Source: Bacillota bacterium
GTDB taxonomy: Bacteria > Bacillota > Clostridia > Christensenellales > JAEXRW01
DNA length: 30,308 nt
Direction: 5' to 3'
Assembly: GCA_023454175.1 (NCBI GenBank)
Contig: JAEXRW010000034.1
Span: forward strand, 1 to 30,308
The notes under the pieces were generated by a model. The model was not told where the DNA came from. It did not search any database and worked only from the letters and a program-made list of their open reading frames with translations. Each line of letters begins with the position of its first letter. Position 1 is the stretch's first letter. A program made the position numbers and the translations under genes. Below are positions 7,388-15,599 of the stretch, piece by piece.

Positions 7388-8221
7388 TTACTGCTCTGCC
7401 GATTGCACCGAGATATCGGAAAGATGCACTTCGGGATGGCGGTAAAAGTGATCCTGCTGGACGATACCGCTCCGGATGGCCTTCCTCGGGCACCAATCAT
7501 AGCAGGCGAGGCAGTTTTCACACCTGTGAAGCCAAGCCGGTTTGCCATCCGCCATTTCGATATTGCGGACAGGGCAGAGCTGTGCACAGGTACCGCAGGC
7601 ATTGCATGCTTCGCTGACCGTAAAGGTCTGGTCAACACGATGGATCAATTCATCCATATCCAGATCGGGAGAGGAACCGGAATGCGCGGCAAGCCCTTTT
7701 TTCAGCGCGGCCTGAACGAGGGAATAGATGATGAACTGGAAGGGACGCCAGAACGGATGGCAGGGGCGGTCCGCCTGTTTACCCGCGTTTATTTTCAGGG
7801 CGATCCAACGAGACGTTTTCGCGCCCTCCGCAAGCACTTTGGGCGCATTTTCCCAGGGCTTTTTGAAGGCATTCTGGGGCATGTGGAGGCCGAAGACGGC
7901 GGACAGTCTGCCGCCCTTCGATTCGATCAGCCTTCCTAGCGCTTTCATCGAGTTACCCGGACCGCCGCCGTAGGTGCAGACGGCGAAGATGTATTTGTCC
8001 CGGATACCTTCCAGTTTCGAAACAAATTGCGCGATTATAGCGGGGAGGCCGGCATAGTAGACCGGGAAAACGATACCCACGGCATCTGCATCCGGAGTGA
8101 TCACATCCTTGTTCATTACCGAAGCGATGGGGATGAGAGCGGCGCCGGTTTCCTCCGCTATTGCTTTTGCGACGGAGAGGGAATTACCGGTGCCGGAGAA
8201 CCAATAGATGACGGAAGGCAT
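7388..8221 (-). CDS. EFR1-type flavodoxin and 2x[4Fe-4S] ferredoxin fusion
   Basis: This is a 277-residue cytoplasmic redox protein. The N-terminal half is flavodoxin-like, with the FMN phosphate loop F-S-G-T-G-N-S (residues 8-14) and T-Y-G-G-G-P-G (83-89). The C-terminal part carries two [4Fe-4S] motifs: C-N-A-C-G-T-C-A-Q-L-C-P (Cys206, 209, 212, 216) and C-E-N-C-L-A-C-Y-D-W-C-P (Cys234, 237, 240, 244). This is the EFR1 family layout common in anaerobic Clostridia; the electron partners are not known. A GGGGGA site precedes the chosen ATG. The longer frame to 8368 starts without a site and encodes no recognised domain. It appears to be transcribed alone. Confidence 0.88.
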   Translation of the reverse strand: MPSVIYWFSGTGNSLSVAKAIAEETGAALIPIASVMNKDVITPDADAVGIVFPVYYAGLPAIIAQFVSKLEGIRDKYIFAVCTYGGGPGNSMKALGRLIESKGGRLSAVFGLHMPQNAFKKPWENAPKVLAEGAKTSRWIALKINAGKQADRPCHPFWRPFQFIIYSLVQAALKKGLAAHSGSSPDLDMDELIHRVDQTFTVSEACNACGTCAQLCPVRNIEMADGKPAWLHRCENCLACYDWCPRKAIRSGIVQQDHFYRHPEVHLSDISVQSAEQ

Positions 8222-8367
8222 ATGAAATCCCCCATGACTTAACTGATATAACCATTGTACCATCATTAGCCAAATCATCACAGTATATATTACACATTGA
8301 CTGACCAATACTGAAACACCTGGTCCGGAACGATATTGATTCCAATTGCTCCATCCAATGAAAATCA

Positions 8368-8400
8368 ATTTCCGCCACCATCCCTATGGGGGAGGGCTAA
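8368..8400 (+). repeat. Partial copy of the structured repeat (second hairpin only)
   Basis: CCGCCACCATCCCTA, the loop TGG and GGGAGGGCTAAGG keep only the second stem of the family. The full-length variant at 8412-8461 follows directly, so two copies sit side by side. Confidence 0.5.
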
Positions 8401-8411
8401 GGTAGTTATCA

Positions 8412-8461
8412 GCACCTCATCCGTCGCTATCGCGCCACCTTCCCATCCAGGGGAAGGCTTA
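8412..8461 (+). repeat. Structured intergenic repeat, copy 3 (CCTTCCCC subtype)
   Basis: It starts CACCTCATCCGTCGC and ends GCGCCACCTTCCC-ATCCA-GGGGAAGGCTT. This subtype is shared with the copy at 21489-21580, which has the same flanks but a much longer first hairpin. Thus only the loop region differs between the two. Confidence 0.7.
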
Positions 8462-8487
8462 GTGGAGTAATAAATCAGAAAAAACAA

Positions 8488-8499
8488 GAACAAATGTTC
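8488..8499. promoter_or_regulatory. LexA (SOS) operator before uvrB
   Basis: GAACAAATGTTC is a perfect GAACnnnnGTTC palindrome, followed by G, so it matches the Firmicutes LexA/DinR consensus CGAACnnnnGTTCG except for the first base. It overlaps the -35 region of the promoter at 8497-8526. LexA binding there would block polymerase until DNA damage. This fits the SOS control known for uvrBA in Bacillus subtilis. Confidence 0.85.
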
Positions 8500-8526
8500 G
8501 CAATTTTAATCCCATTGTGGTATAAT
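8497..8526 (+). promoter_or_regulatory. uvrBA promoter with extended -10
   Basis: A perfect TATAAT (8521-8526) is preceded directly by TGG, an extended -10. The -35 is weak (TTCGCA at 8497-8502, 18-base spacer) and is covered by the LexA box. The sequence TGTGGTATAAT recurs exactly before the QueG-like gene (19536-19546). Confidence 0.75.
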
Positions 8527-8613
8527 ACTGACAGTGCAAACCGCCCAGTACTGTCAAAGGATGCCGTTTGAAAAAGGGATTGGTTTTGATACAATATAGT
8601 CTGGCTATACATT

Positions 8614-8665
8614 ATATCAAGGCTATTTGATATAGCCTTGATATATAATATTGCTTCGCAATATT
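8614..8665 (+). promoter_or_regulatory. Two hairpins in the uvrB leader
   Basis: ATATCAAGGCTAT (8614-8626) pairs perfectly with ATAGCCTTGATAT (8632-8644). A second perfect stem AATATTGC/GCAATATT (8647-8654, 8658-8665) ends one base before the GGAGGAAGGG ribosome site of uvrB. No terminator-type U-run follows. They could stabilise the mRNA or affect ribosome loading; this is inference. Confidence 0.5.
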
Positions 8666-8685
8666 TGGAGGAAGGGTACATTACG

Positions 8686-10713
8686 ATGGAAGGTTTCAAA
8701 CTGCACTCCCCTTTTGCACCGCAGGGAGACCAGCAGGAGGCGATCGAAAAACTGGCGAAGGGCATACGCGCAGGCATGCACGAACAGGTGCTGCTGGGCG
8801 TGACGGGTTCGGGCAAGACCTTTACGATGGCCAACGTGATACAGGCTGTGAACAAGCCCACGCTGGTGCTGGCGCACAACAAGACGCTGGCGGCGCAGCT
8901 CTGTGGGGAATTCAAGGAGTTTTTCCCGGAGAATGCGGTGGAGTACTTCGTCAGCTATTACGACTACTACCAGCCGGAATCGTACATCCCCTCCAGGGAT
9001 ATCTATATCGAAAAGACGGCGGATATCAACGACGAGCTGGACCGCCTGCGGCACAGCGCGACCTCGGCGCTGCAGGAGCGGCGGGACGTGGTGATCGTAT
9101 CCAGCGTATCCTGCATCTACGCGCTGGGGGACCCGAAGGAATACCTGGACGTCTCCATCTCGCTTCGGCCGGGGATGACGAAGGACCGGGACGACGTGCT
9201 GCGCAAGCTGGTGGAGATCCAATACCAGCGTAGCGACATGGACTTCCGCCGCGGCACCTTCCGGGTACGGGGGGACGTGCTGGAGATATTCCCGGTGTAC
9301 CTATCCGAAAAGGCGGTGCGGGTGGAATTCTACGGCGACGAGATCGAACGCATTTCCGAGATCGACGTGATGACGGGGGAGATCGTGGGGGAACGGGCGC
9401 ACGTGGCCATATTCCCCGCGTCCCATTATGCCACGAGCCGGGACAAGCTGGACGCGGCGCTCATCGATATTGAAAACGACATGCACAAATATGTGAAGCA
9501 GTTTGAGGACGAGGGGAAGCTGGTGGAGGCGCAGCGGCTGGGGCAGCGCACGAAGTACGACATCGAGATGATCCAGGAGATGGGGTACTGCACCGGCATC
9601 GAGAACTATTCGCGCTACTTCGACGGGCGCAAGCCGGGGGACCCGCCCTTTACGTTACTGGACTATTTCCCGGAGGATTTCCTCCTCATCATAGACGAGT
9701 CGCACGTGACATTACCCCAGGTGCGGGCGATGTACAACGGGGACCGGAGCCGGAAGGAGGCGCTGGTGACGTACGGGTGGCGGCTGCCCTCGGCGTATGA
9801 CAACCGGCCGCTGAACTTCACCGAATTTAACCAGCGGGTGAACCAGCTGGTGTACGTGAGCGCCACACCTGCAGACTACGAGCTGGGACGGGCTTCCCAG
9901 GTGGTGGAGCAGATCATACGGCCGACGGGGCTGATCGACCCGCAGGTGCTCGTGCGGCCCATCAAGGGGCAGATCGACGACCTGGTGGGCGAGATCAAGG
10001 AGATGAGTGCAAAGGGGTTCCGCACGCTGGTGACGACGCTGACCAAGAACATGGCGGAGCGGCTGACGGATTACCTGAAGAATTTAGATATCAAAGTAAC
10101 CTACATGCATTCGGACGTGGAGACGCTGGAGCGGATGGAGATCATCCGTGACCTGCGGTTGGGCGAGTACGACGTGCTCGTAGGCATCAATCTATTACGC
10201 GAAGGGCTGGACCTGCCCGAAGTGGCCCTGGTGGCGATCCTCGACGCGGACAAGGAGGGGTTCCTGCGGAGCACCACCTCCCTCATCCAGACCATCGGGC
10301 GCGCGGCAAGAAACCTGGACGGCAGGGTCATCCTGTATGCTGACACCATGACGGACTCGATGCTGCGGGCCATCACCGAGACGAACCGCAGGCGGGAGAT
10401 ACAGATGGCTTTCAACGAGAAGTACGGCATCACGCCGTACTCGGTGCAGAAGAGCGTGCGGGACATCATCGAAATTACGAAAACCAAAGAGAGCATCGAG
10501 ACGGCCGGGTTCACGCCCGAAGAGGCGGCGGCACGGATATTCGTATACGACCAGGAGATGCGGCAGGCGGCGCGGGAACTCGACTTTGAGCGGGCCGCGA
10601 CCCTGCGCGACATGATCAAGGCCATCAAGGAAGGCAAACCGATCAAACTGAAAGCAGGCGCCCAGAAAAAAGGGCGTGGGCATAAAGATTATCGAAGGGG
10701 AAGAAAACATTGA
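8686..10713 (+). CDS. uvrB: Excinuclease ABC subunit B (UvrB)
   Basis: This is a 675-residue protein of full family length. UvrB is the DNA-damage verification helicase of nucleotide excision repair: it is loaded by UvrA and then recruits UvrC for incision. Visible motifs are Walker A G-V-T-G-S-G-K-T (38-45), the damage-probing beta-hairpin Y-Y-D-Y-Y-Q-P-E-S-Y-I-P (about 90-101), D-E-S-H in the Walker B position, helicase motif VI Q-T-I-G-R-A-A-R-N, and a C-terminal UVR motif (A-A-R-E-L-D-F-E-R-A-A-T-L-R-D). The start at 8686 is preferred because of the AAGGG site nine bases upstream and the usual UvrB N-terminus. An in-frame ATG at 8638 falls inside the leader hairpin. The stop overlaps the start of uvrA by four bases. 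Confidence 0.97.
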   Translation: MEGFKLHSPFAPQGDQQEAIEKLAKGIRAGMHEQVLLGVTGSGKTFTMANVIQAVNKPTLVLAHNKTLAAQLCGEFKEFFPENAVEYFVSYYDYYQPESYIPSRDIYIEKTADINDELDRLRHSATSALQERRDVVIVSSVSCIYALGDPKEYLDVSISLRPGMTKDRDDVLRKLVEIQYQRSDMDFRRGTFRVRGDVLEIFPVYLSEKAVRVEFYGDEIERISEIDVMTGEIVGERAHVAIFPASHYATSRDKLDAALIDIENDMHKYVKQFEDEGKLVEAQRLGQRTKYDIEMIQEMGYCTGIENYSRYFDGRKPGDPPFTLLDYFPEDFLLIIDESHVTLPQVRAMYNGDRSRKEALVTYGWRLPSAYDNRPLNFTEFNQRVNQLVYVSATPADYELGRASQVVEQIIRPTGLIDPQVLVRPIKGQIDDLVGEIKEMSAKGFRTLVTTLTKNMAERLTDYLKNLDIKVTYMHSDVETLERMEIIRDLRLGEYDVLVGINLLREGLDLPEVALVAILDADKEGFLRSTTSLIQTIGRAARNLDGRVILYADTMTDSMLRAITETNRRREIQMAFNEKYGITPYSVQKSVRDIIEITKTKESIETAGFTPEEAAARIFVYDQEMRQAARELDFERAATLRDMIKAIKEGKPIKLKAGAQKKGRGHKDYRRGRKH

Positions 10714-13535
10714 AAGACGTCATCGTGATCAAGGGGGCAAGGGAACACAACCTGAAAAACATCGACGTAACGCTCCCGCGCAACCAGCTCATCGTATTCA
10801 CAGGCATCAGCGGCTCGGGCAAGTCCTCGCTGGCCTTTGATACGATCTACGCAGAGGGGCAGCGGCGGTACGTGGAATCGCTCTCCGCCTACGCAAGGCA
10901 GTTCCTGGGACAGATGGAGAAGCCCGATGTGGATTACATCGAGGGGCTTTCGCCCGCCATCTCCATCGACCAGAAGACGACGAGCCACAACCCGCGCTCG
11001 ACCGTGGGTACTGTTACCGAAATATACGACTACCTGCGGCTGCTGTACGCGCGCGTCGGCATCCCGCACTGCCCGAACTGCGGCAAGCGGATCGAACAGC
11101 AGAGCGTGGACCAGATGGTGGACTGGGTGATGAAGCTGCCCGAGGGCGAGAAACTGACCATCATGGCCCCGGTGGCGCGGGGACGGAAGGGCGAATACGC
11201 CAAACTCTTCGAGGACCTGCGCAAGAGCGGATACGTGCGCGTGCGGGTGGACGGCGAAGTCAAACAATTGGCTGAAGAGATCAAACTCGATAAAAAGATC
11301 AAACACAACATCGAAGCCGTGATCGACCGCATCACCGTGAAGGAGGGGGTGCGCAAGCGCCTGGCGGACTCGATGGAGATGGCGATGCACCTGGCAAACG
11401 GACTGGTGCTCGTGGCGCGCGAAGAGGGGGAGGAGATGCTCTTTTCCGCAAACTACGCGTGCGCGGACTGCGGCATCAGCTTTGAAGAACTGTCCCCAAG
11501 GATGTTTTCCTTCAACAGCCCGTTCGGCGCATGCCCGACGTGCAGCGGGCTGGGCATGATGAAAAAGATAGACCCCGACCTCGTGATCCCGGACAAGACG
11601 CTGACACTGAACGGCGGGGCACTGAAAGTGAGCGGGTGGAACAGCAGCGCCGAGGACAGCATCGCAGGGATGTACCTGAAGGGGCTCTCGGACCACTACG
11701 GCTTTTCGCTGGACGTGCCGGTATCCAAACTGCCGCAGGAGGCGCTGAATAAGATCCTCTATGGCACCAAGGGCGAGCGCATCAAGGTGCGGTACGAAAA
11801 CGGGGACGGCTCGCGGCTTTTCAACTCGGCTTTCGAGGGGATCATCCCGAACCTGGAGCGGCGGTACCGCGAGACACAATCGGACTACATGAAGGAAGAA
11901 CTGGAACAGTACATGGCGAACACGCCTTGCCCGGGGTGCGGCGGCGCGAGATTAAAAAAGGAGTCACTGGCTGTGACGGTGGGGGACATCTCCATCTCCA
12001 CCTTCACGAACTATTCAGTATACGACGCAAAGGCGTTTATCAAACAGTTGAGCCTTTCGGAAAAGGAGGCCATGATCGCGCACCAGATACTCAAGGAAAT
12101 CGACGCGCGGCTCTCATTCCTGACGGACGTGGGTTTGGGTTACCTGACACTCTCACGCACCGCAGGGACCTTATCCGGCGGGGAGGCGCAGCGCATAAGG
12201 CTGGCGACACAGATCGGCTCGGGGCTCGTGGGCGTGCTGTACATCCTGGACGAACCCAGCATTGGGCTGCACCAGCGGGACAACGGGAAGCTATTAGAAA
12301 CGCTTCGCAACCTGAAGAACCTGGGCAATACATTAATCGTAGTGGAACATGACGAGGAAACGATCCGCACGGCGGACCATATCGTGGACATCGGGCCCGA
12401 CGCGGGGATGCACGGGGGGCACCTGGTAGCGCAGGGGACGCTGGAGGACATATTGAACTGCGAACGCTCCGTCACGGGGCAGTACCTCTCGGGCCGAAAA
12501 CACATACCCATCCCCGGGAAACGGCGGGAGACCAACGGAAAATGGATCACCATCAAGGGCGCGCAGGAGAACAACCTGAAAAGCGTGGACGTATCCATCC
12601 CCCTGGGCATGTTTACCTGCATCACAGGCGTATCGGGGTCGGGCAAGAGTTCGCTCATCAACGAAATCCTATATAAAGTATTGGCCTCGGAGCTGAACGG
12701 GGCGAAGTGCCATCCCGGGAAACACGAGGGCATCACCGGGGTGGAGTACCTGGACAAGGTGATCGACATCGACCAGTCCCCCATCGGGCGGACACCGCGC
12801 TCCAACCCGGCCACTTACACGGGGGTATTCGATATCATCCGCGAGCTGTATGCACAGACGCCGGAAGCGAAGATCCGCGGGTACAAGAACGGACGCTTCA
12901 GCTTCAACGTGAAGGGCGGACGGTGTGAGGCGTGCTCGGGGGACGGCATCATCAAGATCGAGATGCACTTCCTGCCCGACGTATATGTGCCGTGTGAGGT
13001 ATGCAAAGGCAAACGGTACAACCGCGAGACGCTGGAGGTCCGGTACAAGGGGAAGAACATCTTCGAGACGCTGGACATGACGGTGGACGAGGCGGTGGAC
13101 TTTTTCAAGGCGCAGCCGAGGATCCACAACAAGATACAAACCCTCCAGGACGTGGGGCTGGGGTACATCAAACTGGGGCAGTCCTCCACCACGCTCTCGG
13201 GCGGGGAGGCGCAGCGCGTGAAACTGGCGACAGAGCTATCCAGACGCCAAACCGGAAGGACGATGTACATCCTGGACGAACCCACGACGGGGCTGCATAT
13301 GGCGGACGTGGACAAGCTGATCGCCATATTGCAGCGGCTGGCCGAGGGCGGAAACAGCGTGGTGGTGATCGAGCACAACCTGGACGTGATCAAGGTGGCG
13401 GATTACATCATCGACCTGGGGCCGGAAGGCGGAGACGCGGGCGGAGCGGTCATCGCGAAAGGAACGCCGGAGGAGGTGGCGCAGATAGAAACTAGCTTCA
13501 CCGGACAATACCTGAAAAAGATATTAAACAATTAA
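10710..13535 (+). CDS. uvrA: Excinuclease ABC subunit A (UvrA)
   Basis: This is a 941-residue dimeric ABC ATPase that finds DNA lesions and loads UvrB. It has two ABC modules: Walker A G-I-S-G-S-G-K-S-S (about 31-39) with signature L-S-G-G-E-A-Q-R-I (about 489), and G-V-S-G-S-G-K-S-S (about 640) with L-S-G-G-E-A-Q-R-V (about 830) and I-L-D-E-P-T-T-G-L-H. The zinc modules keep their cysteines: C-A-D-C with C-P-T-C (about 251-282) and C-E-A-C with C-E-V-C (about 738-768). The start codon is TTG and overlaps the uvrB stop (TTGA), with AAGGGG nine bases upstream, so translation is probably coupled. There is no uvrC in the window. No clean terminator follows; a repeat block begins at the stop codon. 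Confidence 0.97.
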   Translation: MKDVIVIKGAREHNLKNIDVTLPRNQLIVFTGISGSGKSSLAFDTIYAEGQRRYVESLSAYARQFLGQMEKPDVDYIEGLSPAISIDQKTTSHNPRSTVGTVTEIYDYLRLLYARVGIPHCPNCGKRIEQQSVDQMVDWVMKLPEGEKLTIMAPVARGRKGEYAKLFEDLRKSGYVRVRVDGEVKQLAEEIKLDKKIKHNIEAVIDRITVKEGVRKRLADSMEMAMHLANGLVLVAREEGEEMLFSANYACADCGISFEELSPRMFSFNSPFGACPTCSGLGMMKKIDPDLVIPDKTLTLNGGALKVSGWNSSAEDSIAGMYLKGLSDHYGFSLDVPVSKLPQEALNKILYGTKGERIKVRYENGDGSRLFNSAFEGIIPNLERRYRETQSDYMKEELEQYMANTPCPGCGGARLKKESLAVTVGDISISTFTNYSVYDAKAFIKQLSLSEKEAMIAHQILKEIDARLSFLTDVGLGYLTLSRTAGTLSGGEAQRIRLATQIGSGLVGVLYILDEPSIGLHQRDNGKLLETLRNLKNLGNTLIVVEHDEETIRTADHIVDIGPDAGMHGGHLVAQGTLEDILNCERSVTGQYLSGRKHIPIPGKRRETNGKWITIKGAQENNLKSVDVSIPLGMFTCITGVSGSGKSSLINEILYKVLASELNGAKCHPGKHEGITGVEYLDKVIDIDQSPIGRTPRSNPATYTGVFDIIRELYAQTPEAKIRGYKNGRFSFNVKGGRCEACSGDGIIKIEMHFLPDVYVPCEVCKGKRYNRETLEVRYKGKNIFETLDMTVDEAVDFFKAQPRIHNKIQTLQDVGLGYIKLGQSSTTLSGGEAQRVKLATELSRRQTGRTMYILDEPTTGLHMADVDKLIAILQRLAEGGNSVVVIEHNLDVIKVADYIIDLGPEGGDAGGAVIAKGTPEEVAQIETSFTGQYLKKILNN

Positions 13536-13630
13536 TAATTAATAGTTAAGAATTAAGAATTGTGGTGTGCCCTGCGGGGGTTAATTGACAATTGAAAATT
13601 GAGAATTGACAATTGCGGAATGCCTGCGGC
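13530..13630 (+). repeat. AT-rich degenerate heptad repeats with CCTGCGG blocks
   Basis: The uvrA stop is embedded in TTAATAATTAATAGTTAAG-type repeats, then TGTGGTGTGCCCTGCGGGGG, then a second run (ATTGACAATTGAAAATTGAG...) and GCGGAATGCCTGCGG. The same two-part layout recurs at 16498, 18547, 20281, 21612 and 26333. Confidence 0.7.
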
Positions 13631-13663
13631 ATAAATTGTATTTACAAAAGAGGAGGGGCGGAG

Positions 13664-14311
13664 ATGGGATACAATCCTGACCTGAAGCGGATATCCGTGG
13701 CGGATTACAGGGAGCTTCTGCGAAACCAGAACCTGCTCCCGGGGCGCAGGATCCTGCAGGAAGACCTCGATGCCCGGTTTGACGCCATCCTGAAAGCCGG
13801 TGCGGGCAATCTCCATGAACTGAAAGCAGCGCTGGCGACACCGGAGAAGCTGGCCGCATTCGCTGCGAAAACGCAGATGACCACTGATTACCTCACGATT
13901 CTGAAGCGGGAAATGGGGAGCTTCGAACAGAAGCCCGTTCCACTTGGTGAGTTCCCGGAAACCGAGAAGACACTGCTTGACGGGCTGGCAAAGGAAGGAA
14001 TCAGAACATCCAAAGATCTTTTCGAGCATTGCAAATCCGGCGCCGGGGAGACCATCCCGGCGGATGCAGCTGAACGGCTGACGGCGCTGTGCGACCTGGT
14101 ACGGATCAACGGCGTAGGGGCATTGGCGGCCGTCACGTTTTACGAGGCGGGATACAGGAGCGTCCGTGATGTGGCAAACGCGGACGCCGGTGAGATGCTG
14201 CGGAAGGTATGTGCAGTGAATGAGGAGAAGCAATACTATAAAGCCAAGCTGGGGACGAAAGACATGCAGTTCTGCATCGATTACGCCAGGACATTGATGA
14301 AACTGGTATAG
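13664..14311 (+). CDS. DUF4332-like helix-hairpin-helix protein
   Basis: This is a 215-residue, mostly helical, soluble protein. The C-terminal half reads L-V-R-I-N-G-V-G-A-L-A-A-V-T-F-Y-E-A-G-Y-R-S-V (about 144-166), followed by V-A-N-A-D-A-G-E-M-L. This matches the helix-hairpin-helix pattern of DUF4332 (R-I-x-G-V-G...A-G). The N-terminal half carries a weaker relative (L-P-G-R-R-I-L and L-A-A-F-A-A-K-T-Q-M-T), as expected for the tandem organisation of the family. Such modules often bind DNA non-specifically, but no function is established. AGGAGGGG (13651-13658) supports this ATG; a longer frame begins inside the repeat block. It follows uvrA by 128 bases of repeats, so co-transcription with repair genes is possible but not shown. 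Confidence 0.65.
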   Translation: MGYNPDLKRISVADYRELLRNQNLLPGRRILQEDLDARFDAILKAGAGNLHELKAALATPEKLAAFAAKTQMTTDYLTILKREMGSFEQKPVPLGEFPETEKTLLDGLAKEGIRTSKDLFEHCKSGAGETIPADAAERLTALCDLVRINGVGALAAVTFYEAGYRSVRDVANADAGEMLRKVCAVNEEKQYYKAKLGTKDMQFCIDYARTLMKLV

Positions 14312-14345
14312 TCCATTCAACTGAGATCCACACAAACATATAGAA

Positions 14346-14389
14346 AAAGGGCCGGCGCGGGTACACATACGCGAGGCCCTTTCCCTTTT
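14346..14389. terminator. Bidirectional terminator between convergent genes
   Basis: AAAGGGCC (14346-14353) pairs with GGCCCTTT (14375-14382), with an inner CGCG/CGCG stem. It is followed by CCCTTTT on the plus strand and TTCTATAT on the minus strand. It separates the DUF4332-like gene from the esterase gene. Confidence 0.75.
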
Positions 14390-14405
14390 ATCCGGCTTGC
14401 CGGAC

Positions 14406-15458
14406 CTATTCGAATTTCAGGGTTTTGGCGTAGAACGGGAGCATATCGTTGTACAGCAGCAGGGTATCCACCATATGGCCGCCGTTGAAGGGGACGAGCT
14501 GATGCTGGATATTGTTCTTCGTCAACACTTCGGAAAGATACCGGCAACCATTGGGGATCCAGTTGTAATCATCGGCCTTGCCATAAGCGATATAGATGCC
14601 GGCGAGCTTCTCGGGAAGGGCCATATACGCCTTGACCTTGCCTTCCAGGTCACCGAAGCCCTGCTCCCAGCCCGCAATGACGGCCTTGTCTTTTTTGGAG
14701 CCGTCCATCTTCGGCACCTGGGCGTAGGGGGACTCGCCTTTGGGATCGGGCGCGAAGACGGCACCGTACGACGTTTCAAAGGTATAATCCCAATCCTCCA
14801 GGGCGTCCTTCATGCCGTTTTTATCCCAGAGGCCGGGGCCCACGGCGCAGACGGCTTGAAACACATCGGGGTGCTTCAGCGCGATATTCAACGCGCCGAA
14901 ACCGCCCATGGAGAAGCCGAAGATACCGCGGGATCCGGACTTTGCGAGGGTGCGGTAATTGGCATCCACATAGCCCACGACGTCCTTTGCCACCATGTCC
15001 TCCCAGTGGCCCGTGACGGGGGAATTGGCGTAGAAGCTGCCGCCGAGGGAATTGGTGCCATGGATGCCCACGATGATAAATTCGCCGGCTTTTTTCATGA
15101 TGCCGGCGCCTACCCTTTGGGCGTTGGCGATATAATCATCCCCGTAGCCGTGCAGGAAATAGAGGGTGGGGTAACGTTTCTCAGGCGTCTGATAGTAAGA
15201 AGGCGGGAGGATGACGTAAATCTCATTCTCCGCGGGCTGCCCCAGCATATTTTCCTTCAGGGACGGCGCGGGGATGGTGAGGCTGATTTCAAACACCTCC
15301 GTCGTGGGTTTGGGCGAATCCGCAGCAACAGACGGCGAGGGCGCCGCCGATACTGCCGGTTCAACCGATGGCGGTGCGGAAACGGCTGGCGCCGCAGAGC
15401 ATCCGGCGCACAGCAGCAGGGCCAGAATGAGCGCGATGAAATAACTTGCCTTGCGCAT
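14406..15458 (-). CDS. Lipoprotein esterase of the esterase D family
   Basis: This is a 350-residue exported protein. A signal peptide ends in L-L-C-A-G-C, so Cys20 is the likely lipidation site. A Pro/Ala/Ser-rich linker (about 21-50) then leads to an alpha/beta-hydrolase of the putative esterase family (PF00756). Visible elements are F-L-H-G-Y-G-D-D (oxyanion region, 101-108), the nucleophile elbow G-F-S-M-G-G with Ser183, candidate acid Asp296 or Asp297 in G-K-A-D-D, and His328 in N-G-G-H-M. Relatives include feruloyl and acetyl-xylan esterases and mycolyltransferases, so a cell-surface carbohydrate ester is a plausible substrate but not shown. An AAGGGAG site precedes this ATG. It is divergent from the AraC-type regulator, which may control it. 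Confidence 0.85.
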   Translation of the reverse strand: MRKASYFIALILALLLCAGCSAAPAVSAPPSVEPAVSAAPSPSVAADSPKPTTEVFEISLTIPAPSLKENMLGQPAENEIYVILPPSYYQTPEKRYPTLYFLHGYGDDYIANAQRVGAGIMKKAGEFIIVGIHGTNSLGGSFYANSPVTGHWEDMVAKDVVGYVDANYRTLAKSGSRGIFGFSMGGFGALNIALKHPDVFQAVCAVGPGLWDKNGMKDALEDWDYTFETSYGAVFAPDPKGESPYAQVPKMDGSKKDKAVIAGWEQGFGDLEGKVKAYMALPEKLAGIYIAYGKADDYNWIPNGCRYLSEVLTKNNIQHQLVPFNGGHMVDTLLLYNDMLPFYAKTLKFE

Positions 15459-15498
15459 TTTATAAACTCCCTTCAATGATAAAAGATGACATATCCTC

Positions 15499-15529
15499 AT
15501 TATACAAGGGAAAAGAGGACCGATGTTAA
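15499..15529 (-). promoter_or_regulatory. Promoter of the esterase gene
   Basis: On the minus strand TTAACA (15524-15529) and a perfect TATAAT (15499-15504) are 19 bases apart. The spacer is longer than ideal, which could indicate dependence on an activator. The AraC-type regulator gene lies directly upstream. Confidence 0.55.
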
Positions 15530-15535
15530 CAAATC

Positions 15536-15564
15536 TTGCTGAGATCTGCATGAAAGTATAAAAT
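15536..15564 (+). promoter_or_regulatory. Promoter of the AraC/GyrI regulator gene
   Basis: TTGCTG (15536-15541) and TAAAAT (15559-15564) are separated by 17 bases. The two divergent promoters lie back to back, about 6 bases apart between their -35 elements, so one regulator could act on both. Confidence 0.5.
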
Positions 15565-15599
15565 ATGGGTGACGGGTATATACGGGAGGTATTCAACCT

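Noticed and set aside
10689..11879. Minus-strand open frame of 396 codons opposite uvrA
   Set aside because: It is antisense to a conserved gene and lacks domains; it arises from high third-position GC.
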